A stretch of DNA of 17,112 nt from Melampsora larici-populina 98AG31 (taxonomy: Eukaryota > Basidiomycota > Pucciniomycetes > Pucciniales > Melampsoraceae), in the NCBI RefSeq assembly GCF_000204055.1, contig NW_006768877.1, positions 60,686 to 77,797 of the forward strand, written 5' to 3'. This document shows, in pieces, positions 9,786 through 17,112 of this stretch (positions are counted from its first letter, which is position 1; every line of letters begins with the position of its first letter). Below the pieces are notes generated by a model. That model saw only the letters and a program-made list of their open reading frames with translations, ran no database searches and was not told where the DNA came from. A program made the position numbers and the translations under genes.

Positions 9786-11326
9786 TCAACTGTTACACTT
9801 GCGCTTCTTTCCGCTCAGAGCACTACGTGTTCTTCGATTGAGACCAGACTGTACTTCCTCTTCAGCATGAACAGCAGCTACTTTACTTCGAGTTCGACGG
9901 GGTGAAACTTGTGCATTGTCTTTGACAGTGGAAGTATTACATTGCTTGGTAACGGGGTGGGTTTGAAGTGGATCGTTAGCTGATGGGATTTGTTGGGTGC
10001 TGGGAATAGCGGATATGACCTCCGAGCTGATGTTCGTTGCATTGTGTTGGCTGGAAGGGTCATGAGCAGTATTAATATTGTTCTCATTGGTTCTATCAAA
10101 ATTGTGAGGAGTGTGATTGTTCTGAACCTTTGTAATATAATCATTTGTGCTATCAATGTGTTGAAAAGTGTGACCGTTTTGAGCGATAAGATCAGTATCA
10201 TGTGTGCTCTCAAAATCATGATGAGTTTGATTGTTCTGGATAATGTTTTCCATAGGCTGAGAATGAGACCGAATAAGATCTTCATACTGAAAAGAGTCAA
10301 GAGAGTCGAAGGAATGCTGGTTAAGGTTGAGGGTCACGTCTAGTGCATCATTGATGCGACTCTGCGTTGTCGGTGATTTCTCTGGATCCATCAGGGCAAC
10401 AGCAAAATCGATTCCTTTTCCAACATCATCGGGTAATTGAGGTTGATGAAATGACTGGAAGTATTCCATGTCGTCCAAGATATCTAAAGCAATCTCCTTT
10501 GTGTTTGTAATTCATTATGTGTTAGTTGTTTGTGTGAAAAGCATTGTGACGGGCTTTGTTGAGACCAGCTTACGTTGTTTGGCTTGCGGATATTGTTTGA
10601 TATCTCATCTTCAGGTACACTACATACCGAATTGAGTAGTTTGCGAATTGATTTGATCATCTCATCTTGTTGAGGTGCCTCCATTGAAAGGATTTGTTCG
10701 TTAATTGAGACAAGTTGTGATTGAATGCTAGTTTCTGGAGTTGTTTCCTTGGACTCGTGACTTGCTTCTCGAGCTTGTGGTTGTTCAGTCGTTGGGGTTG
10801 TCTGTTGGATCTAGAGGCAAGTGGTTTCAATAACGGTAATATGGATCATATTGAAGCAAAGTACTGGACTAACAGAGGACGTTGAAATGATGGTTGTGAT
10901 GACTGGAATCACTATTTCCATTGGTTCATGATTATGATGTGAAATCTTGTGAACAAGAGTCCACGTTTGTCTTTGGTGGTCAAAACAGGCCCTCATCTCG
11001 AAGGGACATCCGATCTTGATGGATCGGCTCTTCTTGGGTGGTTCGGATTCGATTTTAGTGACATGGTCGACACCAATCCTGGCCTTTGGCTTTGCGGGTT
11101 TGCCACTGCGATGGCACTGGTATTTGCAGTAGAGATTGGGGTCACGTCCAGAGTGACCAATGATGATGCCGTACCCATGCTGGGGTGCAAATTCTTTGAC
11201 AAACTTATCCAGTTGTTTGCGATGGTCAAAAGGTTTGGTCACGAGTGGATTAGGATCAGGCAGGGTTGTGATGAGTGGCGGTGGTGGCATTGGGAATATG
11301 GTATTGCTGGTCGTTGGTGATAGCAT
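9786..11326 (-). CDS. FAR1/WRKY-GCM1-like zinc-finger protein with Asn/His-rich repeats
   Basis: Three minus-strand exons, 11326-10865, 10810-10574 and 10496-9786, all join in phase 0 and give about 469 residues. Residues 33-135 resemble the FAR1-type DNA-binding domain often fused to MULE transposases: an HGYGIIIGHSGR segment (50-61), Cys67 and Cys71, GCPFEMRAC with Cys107, then W122 and HHNHEP with His131/His133, a C-C-H-x-H zinc site of the WRKY-GCM1 kind. Residues about 155-230 are Gln/Glu/Ser-rich. The third exon holds roughly three imperfect 18-20-residue repeats (QNNQTHHDFEST, QNGHTFQHIDST, QNNHTPHNFDRT). The tail has two basic clusters, SPRRTRSK and RRTRSALSGKKRK, which look like nuclear localisation signals. 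No transposase domain follows, so it may be a transcription factor or a domesticated or accessory protein. An alternative donor, GTTAGT at 10873, also keeps phase. Confidence 0.75.
10000..10260 (-). repeat. Coding repeats in the zinc-finger gene
   Basis: Within the third exon, three or four imperfect units of about 54-60 nt encode a Q-N-x-x-T-x-H-x-F/I-D/E-x-T consensus. On the plus strand the units appear as TGATTGTTCTG, TGTGACCGTTTTGAG and TGTGATTGTTCTGAA blocks. Copy number probably varies between alleles. Confidence 0.5.
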
Positions 11327-11377
11327 CGTGTGTGGATGATGTGGGAGTAGGAAGCAACGATGAGTAGAAAACGGTAA

Positions 11378-11560
11378 GTGGTGAGCTGGTTAGAAACAGT
11401 GAGCTGGTGAGGTAGTGTGATGGCTGGTGTGGTGGTGAGCTTGTGGTAAGGTCTTTGGTGAGCCTGGTGAACTGGTGGGTGTGGTGAGCTTGTGGGAAGG
11501 TTTTTGGTGAGGCTGGTGAACTGGTGAGCGTGGTGAGGTACTGGTAAGCCTGGTGAGCTT
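11378..11560. repeat. GGTGA-rich minisatellite (49-bp period) upstream of the zinc-finger gene
   Basis: The plus strand is dominated by GGTGAGC, CTGGTGA and GTGTGGT words. A larger unit starting GGTGAGCTTGTGG begins at 11434 and again at 11483 (49 bp apart), and shorter degenerate units flank it. It lies just upstream of the zinc-finger gene's ATG at 11326, probably in its 5' leader or promoter. A long open frame across it (11256-11747, minus) is low-complexity Ser/Thr/Pro/His and is not taken as a gene. Confidence 0.75.
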
Positions 11561-11619
11561 TACCTACATAGCTGACCAACGGACTTGTAAACAAAAAGTG
11601 AGGCAAAAGTTCTAACTTA

Positions 11620-11739
11620 AGATCTAGTGCTAGATCTAAGCGTATATTTGGAACACATCCGATGATAGGACTTTCTGTCTCATCGGATACTATAGGGGAA
11701 AATGAAAGGGACACAGGTGTTACACCCGGCTTGGGTGTA
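11620..11739. promoter_or_regulatory. Cluster of three perfect inverted repeats
   Basis: Three independent dyads lie within 120 bp: AGATCTAG-TG-CTAGATCT (11620-11637); ATCCGATGA at 11657-11665 with TCATCGGAT at 11680-11688; and TACACCC-GGCTT-GGGTGTA (11721-11739). They lie about 295-415 bp upstream of the zinc-finger gene's start codon. They may be operator-like sites or hairpins in a leader, or mark a small non-autonomous element. Function is unknown. Confidence 0.6.
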
Positions 11740-11747
11740 CGGCACAA

Positions 11748-12210
11748 ATCACTTACAAGATAGCTCGAGCGAGCGTCAAGATTGGCACCGATGAACAGTA
11801 CAACTTTACATCAAACTGTGAGCGCAAAGTTAGGGATGTTCAGGACATTTTGGAACTACCAGATAGGAAATGGAAGATATGAATACATGTAATCATATAG
11901 TAGAAAAATTTGTGCTATTGTGTTGTTGTGTTAGAGTCAAGCCTATGTTGGTCCATAACCATTACCGCAATATGGTACTTGATAAGGTGCTATTCTGTCA
12001 ATTTCTTTTGTCTTAGTATTCAACTTTAAGAAATGTTCACTCCAATATCCTTTTTTAATAAGGCTTAGTTGTGCGTTACATGCTTGACCGCACAGCTTTG
12101 ATGTTTGTTCTTCACAATTACACTTTCATGACTGGGAGAGAATGGGTGTTACGTTGTTCACTTCCATGCGCGTCTTTACTACATGTTAGAGTGATTTTAC
12201 CTCAGAACTC
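11748..12210. other. AT-rich spacer, nothing recognised
   Basis: No protein-like frame, RNA gene or repeat was seen here apart from ordinary AT-rich sequence. Confidence 0.4.
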
Positions 12211-12522
12211 ATGGATACACTATGTGTGTCTCAACTCTATGTTATAGTTATTTGAAAGCATAACTCATGCATCCTCTTTCCTGTTGTGTTTTCAATATAA
12301 TAAATATGATGATAGCTTCTACCATGCACCTTTGTCTTCACTGTTGGTCAAGTGATGAGTTTGAAGATGGATACACTATGCGTGTCTCAACTCTATGTTA
12401 TAGTTATTTGAATGCAAAACTCATGCATCCCCTTTCCTGTTATGTTTTCAATATAATAAATATGATGATAGCTTCTACCATGCACCTTTGTTTTTACTGT
12501 TGGTCAAGTGATGAGTTGGAAG
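12211..12522. repeat. Two tandem copies of a 156-bp repeat
   Basis: Units 12211-12366 and 12367-12522 both begin ATGGATACACTATG and end GTCAAGTGATGAGTT(T/G)GAAG. Only a handful of substitutions separate them. The plus-strand frame 12267-12569 is simply the repeat read through twice. Confidence 0.9.
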
Positions 12523-12824
12523 CGCCTCATTACTTATCCAACAAGTCTCCCGTAGGTGTTCCAATATAGTGTTCCTAAAACTCCATTGCTGGGGTTTTAT
12601 ACACATTACATAATGTTTTTGAAATCCACACAGCAAGGATTTTGAATCATTACGCAGCAAAATAGCACGAGTTGCAAGCACCTACATTCAACTGATGGCC
12701 ATTCACCATCAGGCAGGCTAAGCAGCCTAAGTTTTTGCAGGTCTTGTTTAATTTTGGATCTATACACTCGTCTCACCAAAACATGATCTCATTCCTCACA
12801 TCACCACCCTCAAAACCCCTGTCA
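12523..12824. other. Spacer before the satellite array
   Basis: No gene recognised. Short phrases such as ACACAGCAAGG and TTACGCAGCAA and the palindrome-like GATGGCCATTCACCATC (12693-12709) occur, but nothing supports a function. Confidence 0.35.
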
Positions 12825-14152
12825 GCTGGAGTGTGAGGTAACATCTGCAGTGGGTTGATGGTTGCTCCCACCCCACATCTTACTCCCAGAATTGATTGCA
12901 ACACTCAGATCACTGCTAACTGCCAGGCGTCGAAAGATCTGGCACTTTTAGACATGGTCACGGGGGTGATAGGGTATAACTGCAAAAACCACACAATCAA
13001 GTGATTGAGTGTAAGGTAACTGCTGGGGTTGGGTGAGGGTTGTTCCCACACCAAGTCATACTCCCAGAAGGGTTTGCAACACTCAGATCACTGCTACCTG
13101 CTAGGCGTCAAAATATATGGCACTTTGAGACATGATCACATAACTGCAAATGTATGACACTTCCAAGTGCGGGAGTGCAAGGGAGCTACTGCAGTGGTTT
13201 GATGGTTTTTCCCACACCAATTCATACTCCCAGAATTTGTTGCAACACTCAGATCACTGCTAACTACCAGGCGTCAAAAGATATGGCACTTTGAGACATG
13301 ATCACGGGGGTGATATGGCATCACCCCAAATATATGACACACTCAAGTGCTGGAGTGCAAGGGAGCTACTGCAGTGGTTTGATGGTTTTTCCCACACCAA
13401 TTCATACTCCCAGAATTGATTGCAACACTCAGATCACTGCTAACTACCAGGCGTCAAAAGATATGGCACTTTGAGACATGGTCACGGGGGTGATATGGCA
13501 TCACCCCAAATATATGACACTTCCAAGTGCTGGAGTGTGAGGTAACTGCTGGGGTTGGGTGAGGGTTGTTCCAACAGCAAATCATACTCCCAGAATGGTT
13601 TGCAACACTTAGATCACTGCTACCTTCCGGGCGTCAAAAGATATGGCACTTTGAGACATGTTCAAGGGGGTAATATGGCATCACTGCAAATATATGACAC
13701 TTGCAAGTGCTGGTGTGTAAGGTAGCTACTGCAGTGGGTTGATGGTTGTTCCCACACCAATTCATACTCCCATAATGGTTTCAAACATTCAGTTCACTGC
13801 TACCTGCCAGGCGTCAAAAGATATGGCACTTTGAGACATGATCACGGGGGTGATATGCCATCACTGCAAATGTATGACACTTCCAAGTGCTGGAGTGTGA
13901 GGTAACTGCTGCAGTGGGTTGATGGTTGTTCCCACACCAATTCATACTCCCAGAATTGATTGAAACACTCAGATCACTGCTAACTGCCAGGCATCAAAAG
14001 TTTTGGCACTTTTAAACATGTTCAAAGGGGTGATATGGCAACACTGCAAATATATGACACTTGCAAGTGCTGGAGTGTAAGGTAGCTACTGCAGTGGTTT
14101 GATGGTTGTTCCCACACCAATTCATACTCCCAGAATTGATTGAAACACTCAG
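12825..14152. repeat. Tandem satellite array, ~180-bp unit, about 7.5 copies
   Basis: The anchor CTCCCAGAA-like word recurs at 12883, 13061, 13227, 13407, 13587, 13767, 13947 and 14127, giving periods of 178, 166, 180, 180, 180, 180 and 180 bp. Each unit holds GGCGTCAAAAGATATGGCAC, a GTGATATGGCATCAC-like dyad and AGTGCTGGAGTG. Two variants of one segment occur: CTGCAGTGG(G/T)TTGATGG and CTGGGGTTGGGTGAGG. The order of variants is A,B,A,A,B,A,A,A. No coding potential is seen. The array ends abruptly at about 14152. Confidence 0.9.
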
Positions 14153-14402
14153 ATTGACAGTAATCACTCGTGATTTACAGGTGTGTCATGGCTGAGTACT
14201 CACACAGCCATATCTGAGTCCTCACAAAAAGATCCCAATATGCAAAGCATTAGGGTTTACTCTTATAGTTGTATAACAGATCTATAACTGGTATACAAAC
14301 TAGAGCAAAACGTCCAATGGGACTGCTTATACTAGTGATATGCAAAAATTTATGATTTATAAATTTTACCACGAAATTATTTCACAGGTAATAATATAAC
14401 AC

Positions 14403-14435
14403 ACTTCAAGCTATGTGTTACACATATCTTGAAGT
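14403..14435. repeat. 33-nt near-perfect palindrome
   Basis: ACTTCAAG (14403-14410), C, TATGTGT (14412-14418), central T, ACACATA (14420-14426), T, CTTGAAGT (14428-14435). Fifteen of sixteen arm positions pair, around a single central base. It lies in an AT-rich region outside any gene. Confidence 0.85.
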
Positions 14436-14456
14436 TAGCAAATATTTGAGAGTCAC

Positions 14457-14488
14457 ATGCCACAAGCCTTGGTATTTAATTGTGGCAT
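14457..14488. repeat. 9-bp perfect inverted repeat (hairpin)
   Basis: ATGCCACAA at 14457-14465 and TTGTGGCAT at 14480-14488 with a 14-nt loop, 22 bp after the preceding palindrome. Role unknown. Confidence 0.7.
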
Positions 14489-15328
14489 CCAATTTTAAGG
14501 TGTGTTCAATTAGAAACATGTGAAGTCAGGAGGAAGACCTCTTGCTGCTTTTTGAGGAGTATTTGACGTAGTAGTGTGAGTATGGACATGCAATGCTCAC
14601 AAGCCAATCATCCATGGCCTGTACATGATTGTCATGTAAGGTAGCGACGTATGTAGCAACAGCCTGTTACATGACTCAACCCTTCAGACGGCGTCAAAAA
14701 CATTTCGGGTGCCCTTTTAATTTGCCAAATGATCTTATTCGCCCACAGCAAATGGCTATATCCCGTAAATCGTATTCTTACCCAATATGGCGCCTTGATT
14801 ATCATCACACGATCATTATCGAGTATTTCCACGATTGCAATGGGAAACTATGAGGCCAACGAACGGACGATTTAACTATTGGTTGTTACATAATCAATGT
14901 CACCCACGATCTGGACATGAAGAGAATATACTTGAGCAATATTCCGATACTATAGCTCAAACAGACACATGCCCCACATGACACTTCCTATGATTTTGGT
15001 GGTGACAGTGGAATAATTGGCGTTCACCGGCCTGCTTACTCACGTTTGGACTGTCTCGATTTGGAATATCAAATACCCAAAAGCGCACAACAAGGTTGTT
15101 TAATTCCCGATTGGGCATCATCGAACGTTAGTCTAGCTAATGTTTGACCTGTCAGCTGCTTATTTGAACAGCACCTTCAATGAATCACGTTGGGGTAATC
15201 GAACATTCCCAAAGCGGACATCTATCACACGCCAATAATTGATGAGCGCGTAAGTTAAAGATTTTTTTAAATTGGGGAGGACCAAGCCTGACCAAGCTTA
15301 CCAAGAATGCATCTAAATCTCTATCGAA

Positions 15329-16226
15329 ATGCTGTCACGTCGAATAATTTGCGGCCTGAATCATCGCCCTAAGCCACCAAAGGCATCTACCCCCTTGCAA
15401 CGCCAACACGAACTGACCTGGCAACGTGATTTGGAGCACGCTGAGGCCTCAGATGCAGCGTTAGCCCGAAGGCTCAATGAGCCCAATGCACGTCAGAATT
15501 GTATAGGGGACGAAGTAATGGCCGAGGACTTACATGAAGTTCTGCACCATGATCTCGAACCGCCTCTTGATGACCAAGGCAATGACGAACATGAGATGGA
15601 CCTCAATCAATTCATGCCTATGCCAAATGATGGCCATCCAGAGAACTTCGGAATTCCAGACGACCCTATGTTGGCGGCTTTGCGAAGGCAACAACACTTA
15701 GCAGAACGCCTGGCCAACAAAAACCAATGGCTATGGCAGTATGCCATAATGTTACCCACATTTCTTAGAAGACATTTGGAAACTTCAAATTGGGCCAACC
15801 AATTGAATTGGAATGAAGATGTCCGCCCGCCCTGCAACTGCTCTATCAAGACCGAGCGGGATGTTGACCTTCTGGATATCTTATGTGAGCTATGTATATT
15901 TGCTGTAATGGTGTATAGTAACGTGGTATGTTATGAATTAATGGCACACCTATTTTTCATTAGCCAGACAGCGAATGAAAGTATCTTTTTGCAAGAATTG
16001 TGATCTTTTGGATCCGCAGCGCCTGCTGCAAATGGGTTATGTCGCCGCCTCACCTTCGAAGCCGCGCACGGCGTTTTCGGTGCGACTAATGGTCCACCAC
16101 CACTCTCAGTGGGTTCGGTATGCAGTACCAACCGAGGGTTACTGTTCCGCACTAGATGACGTGTTGAGCTGTTGGAAGTGTGTTTGCATGATTAATCACT
16201 TGCAGTCTGGAGGAGCTGTATTGTAG
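15329..16226 (+). pseudogene. Truncated KDZ transposase copy (N-terminal CxC1 part only)
   Basis: Two exons, 15329-15884 and 15964-16226, join in phase 1 across a 79-nt GTGAGC...TTAG intron. The protein parallels the N-terminus of the full copy at 5680-9187: a proline-rich start (RPKPPK), an acidic linker, then RPPCNCS in exon 1 and FCKNCDLLDPQRLLQMGY plus AASPSKPRTAFSVRL in exon 2. These match FCNC and QMGYFPASPSFPRTAFSIRL of the first copy. Homology stops after ALDDVL (about 16166), where the full copy continues ALDEYLDAHNPL. The frame then runs about 20 unrelated codons to TAG. The whole DDE catalytic core is missing, so it cannot be an active transposase. It is diverged from the first copy, so it is a separate family member and not a recent duplicate. 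Confidence 0.8.
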
Positions 16227-16265
16227 AGACATGTACCCACCACAGTGACAACATTGGCAACACAA

Positions 16266-16351
16266 GCGTCTGTAGCCTAGTGGTAAAGGCAGCACTCTAC
16301 TATGTGTCTCAGTTAGCACTGAGGTCATGGGTTCGAATCCCATCAGACACA
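16266..16351 (+). tRNA. tRNA-like sequence, probably a tRNA pseudogene or SINE head
   Basis: The acceptor arms GCGTCTG (16266-16272) and CAGACAC (16344-16350) pair except at position 2 (C-A). The D arm GCCT/AGGC encloses AGTGGTAA, and the T arm ATGGG-TTCGAAT-CCCAT is perfect. An internal A box (TAGCCTAGTGG) and an exact B box (GGTTCGAATCC) would recruit RNA polymerase III. Between the D and T stems there are 36 nt. A hairpin CTCAG-TTAGCA-CTGAG at 16308-16323 would be a long variable arm (Leu/Ser type). The anticodon arm does not pair properly (only CAC/GTG plus a wobble), so no isotype can be assigned. No CCA is encoded, as expected in eukaryotes. Confidence 0.55.
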
Positions 16352-16508
16352 TAATTACATTTTACCATCTCTGACAGGTTATGAGCCCAGAAGGTTACCT
16401 GAGCGCACTCGATTTCTCGTAGAGATGGATGTAGTATGTGAAGCTGTGACATAAGACCATCAACTCCTGTGAGACTGCATTTTTTTTTTTTTTTATGCAT
16501 TGCTTAAA

Positions 16509-16538
16509 GTGCCTCCTGAGCCAAAGGCTATCAGGCAC
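16509..16538 (-). ncRNA. 3'-UTR hairpin of the LINE
   Basis: GTGC/GCAC, CTGA/TCAG and GCC/GGC pair around an AAA (TTT in the transcript) loop, with small bulges. It sits about 15 nt before the poly(A) tail in the element's transcript orientation. Such 3' stem-loops are often what a LINE reverse transcriptase recognises; here that role is inferred. Confidence 0.45.
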
Positions 16539-16656
16539 TGTAACTACTTGTGCTCCGCTCCGGTAAAAACCCCTGTGGGGAAAAGGACGCGTGCTGGCTG
16601 TTTGAAGTATTACAAGTGTTATGTAGGGTACAATTGGTGGCGCTAAAGGATTAGGT

Positions 16657-17112
16657 TTACATGGTTGAGGTGGAGGGGGGAGGCGCGCCATTAGGGGGAG
16701 CCTCATCAATGATTGATGCCCATACCCAGCGATTTTTCAGCCGCCAGGTTGAGTTGGAGTATTTGGCGATGCATTCGAAAGCCTTCGGATTCTTGAGGAT
16801 GTTGGTAGATCCTTGGAGTTGCAGCTCATTGAGCGCCGCGGTGAGCTTGTGGCGTTGTCGTTCGTATCTGTTGCAGATGAAGAGGAAATGTTCAGTGGAT
16901 TCCACTCCCCCCTGGCAATCACACAGGGGGTCGAATCGTTGGTGGTGCTTGAAGAGGTATGAATTGAGTTGGATGTGGCTGGATCTGAGCTGTGTGATCG
17001 TTGAGCATTCGTGTTTATTGAGGTTGCTAAGGGACTTGAGGTGTGGCTTTGGCGACGGTTTCTGTCCTAGACGTCTGATGTCCTCGGCGGAGAAGTTGTT
17101 CTCTTCCTTTTT
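16657..17112 (-). CDS. C-terminus of a LINE reverse transcriptase/RNase H polyprotein (partial)
   Basis: The frame is open from the window edge to the stop at 16657-16659, 151 residues. It contains THE typical C-terminal end of fungal LINE polyproteins: HIQLNSYLFKHHQRFDPLCD, then a cysteine/histidine pattern C-D-C...E-H-F-L-x-x-C-N-R-Y-E-R-Q-R about 16835-16935, resembling the zinc-binding motif that follows RNase H. The last 70 residues are a less conserved tail with NRWVWASI and a proline-rich end. No stop or frameshift is visible in this part, so it may be a fairly young copy. The catalytic reverse transcriptase domain is outside the window. Confidence 0.7.
   Translation of the reverse strand, partial: KKEENNFSAEDIRRLGQKPSPKPHLKSLSNLNKHECSTITQLRSSHIQLNSYLFKHHQRFDPLCDCQGGVESTEHFLFICNRYERQRHKLTAALNELQLQGSTNILKNPKAFECIAKYSNSTWRLKNRWVWASIIDEAPPNGAPPPSTSTM

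Larger units (their letters stand above)
14156..15328. other. Unassigned region with hairpins and coding-like scraps
   Basis: No intact gene can be supported. Open stretches occur on both strands: plus 14629-14853 (74 codons), plus about 14963-15148 (reads APHDTSYDFGGDSGIIGVHR and onward to a TGA), and minus about 15163-15252 (reads YALINYWRVIDVRFGNVRLP and onward). None is recognised. They could be decayed transposon sequence upstream of the second KDZ fragment. Confidence 0.35.
16480..17112 (-). mobile_element. 3' end of a non-LTR (LINE) retrotransposon
   Basis: On the minus strand the order is coding end (stop at 16657), a 3' untranslated region (16656-16495), then a run of 15 A (T at 16480-16494 on the plus strand). 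This is the expected 3' terminus of a poly(A)-tailed LINE. The UTR carries a terminal hairpin at 16509-16538. The 5' part lies beyond the window. Poly(A) without a long terminal repeat distinguishes it from LTR elements. Confidence 0.75.

Noticed and set aside
9990..10343. Plus-strand frame antisense to the zinc-finger gene
   Set aside because: Shadow of the repeat-bearing third exon, whose minus-strand frame has consistent splicing and nuclear-localisation-like clusters.
11256..11747. 163-codon minus-strand frame upstream of the zinc-finger gene
   Set aside because: Overlaps the real first exon in another frame and is mostly the translated GGTGA minisatellite (Ser/Thr/Pro/His-rich).
12825..14152. 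CRISPR array
   Set aside because: The whole 180-bp unit repeats with substitutions throughout; there are no unique spacers between short identical repeats, and the context is eukaryotic.
14193..14202. 10-bp palindrome TGAGTACTCA within a 7-bp inverted repeat (ATGGCTG/CAGCCAT)
   Set aside because: Too short to stand out in AT-rich non-coding DNA, and no context supports a function.
16152..16352. Minus-strand frame beginning MCLMGFEPMTS
   Set aside because: The GFEP-type peptide is the familiar translation of a tRNA T arm and B box; it marks the tRNA-like unit and not a protein gene.
16480..16494. T tract as a Pol III terminator or SINE tail of the tRNA-like unit
   Set aside because: It is better explained as the poly(A) tail of the minus-strand LINE, whose coding end and UTR lead directly into it; the SINE reading is not fully excluded.

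Overview
The window looks like accessory, transposon-rich DNA of a filamentous basidiomycete, most likely a rust fungus (Pucciniales). The evidence is short GT-AG introns of about 50-80 nt in several genes, a KDZ-family transposase with an N-terminal CxC1-type cysteine cluster (a combination common in rusts), a FAR1/MULE-type zinc-finger protein, a LINE 3' end, and much AT-rich intergenic tandem repeat DNA. The organism call is an inference from gene content.

Layout. 1-945: no convincing gene, but four copies of a 16-nt motif. 946-3205 (+): a multi-exon gene whose last exon carries the H-x-D...H...R pattern of a 2-oxoglutarate/Fe(II) dioxygenase and resembles the TET/JBP group. A 44-bp segment is perfectly duplicated inside it. 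3206-5640: AT-rich spacer with four successive tandem or diverged repeat families. 5680-9187 (-): an 11-exon KDZ transposase gene of about 945 residues; every junction keeps phase except one. 9786-11326 (-): a three-exon gene for a FAR1/WRKY-GCM1-like zinc-finger protein with an Asn/His-rich middle and a basic tail. 11378-11740: its upstream region, with a 49-bp GGTGA-rich minisatellite and three perfect inverted repeats. 12211-12522: two 156-bp repeats. About 12825-14152: a satellite array of about 180-bp units. 14156-15328: unassigned sequence with hairpins. 15329-16226 (+): a second, truncated KDZ copy containing only the N-terminal region. 16266-16351 (+): a tRNA-like element with intact A and B boxes. 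16480-17112 (-): the 3' end of a non-LTR retrotransposon, running off the window.

How the parts may relate. A KDZ transposase and a TET/JBP-like oxygenase lie convergently about 2.5 kb apart. Linkage of these two families in basidiomycetes has been described (Iyer, Aravind and co-workers), so this may be one mobile unit or its remains; no terminal inverted repeats were found to prove that. The FAR1-like gene is encoded on the same strand immediately upstream of the transposase. It could be an accessory gene, a domesticated DNA-binding protein or an unrelated neighbour. The right part of the window is a nested graveyard of repeats.
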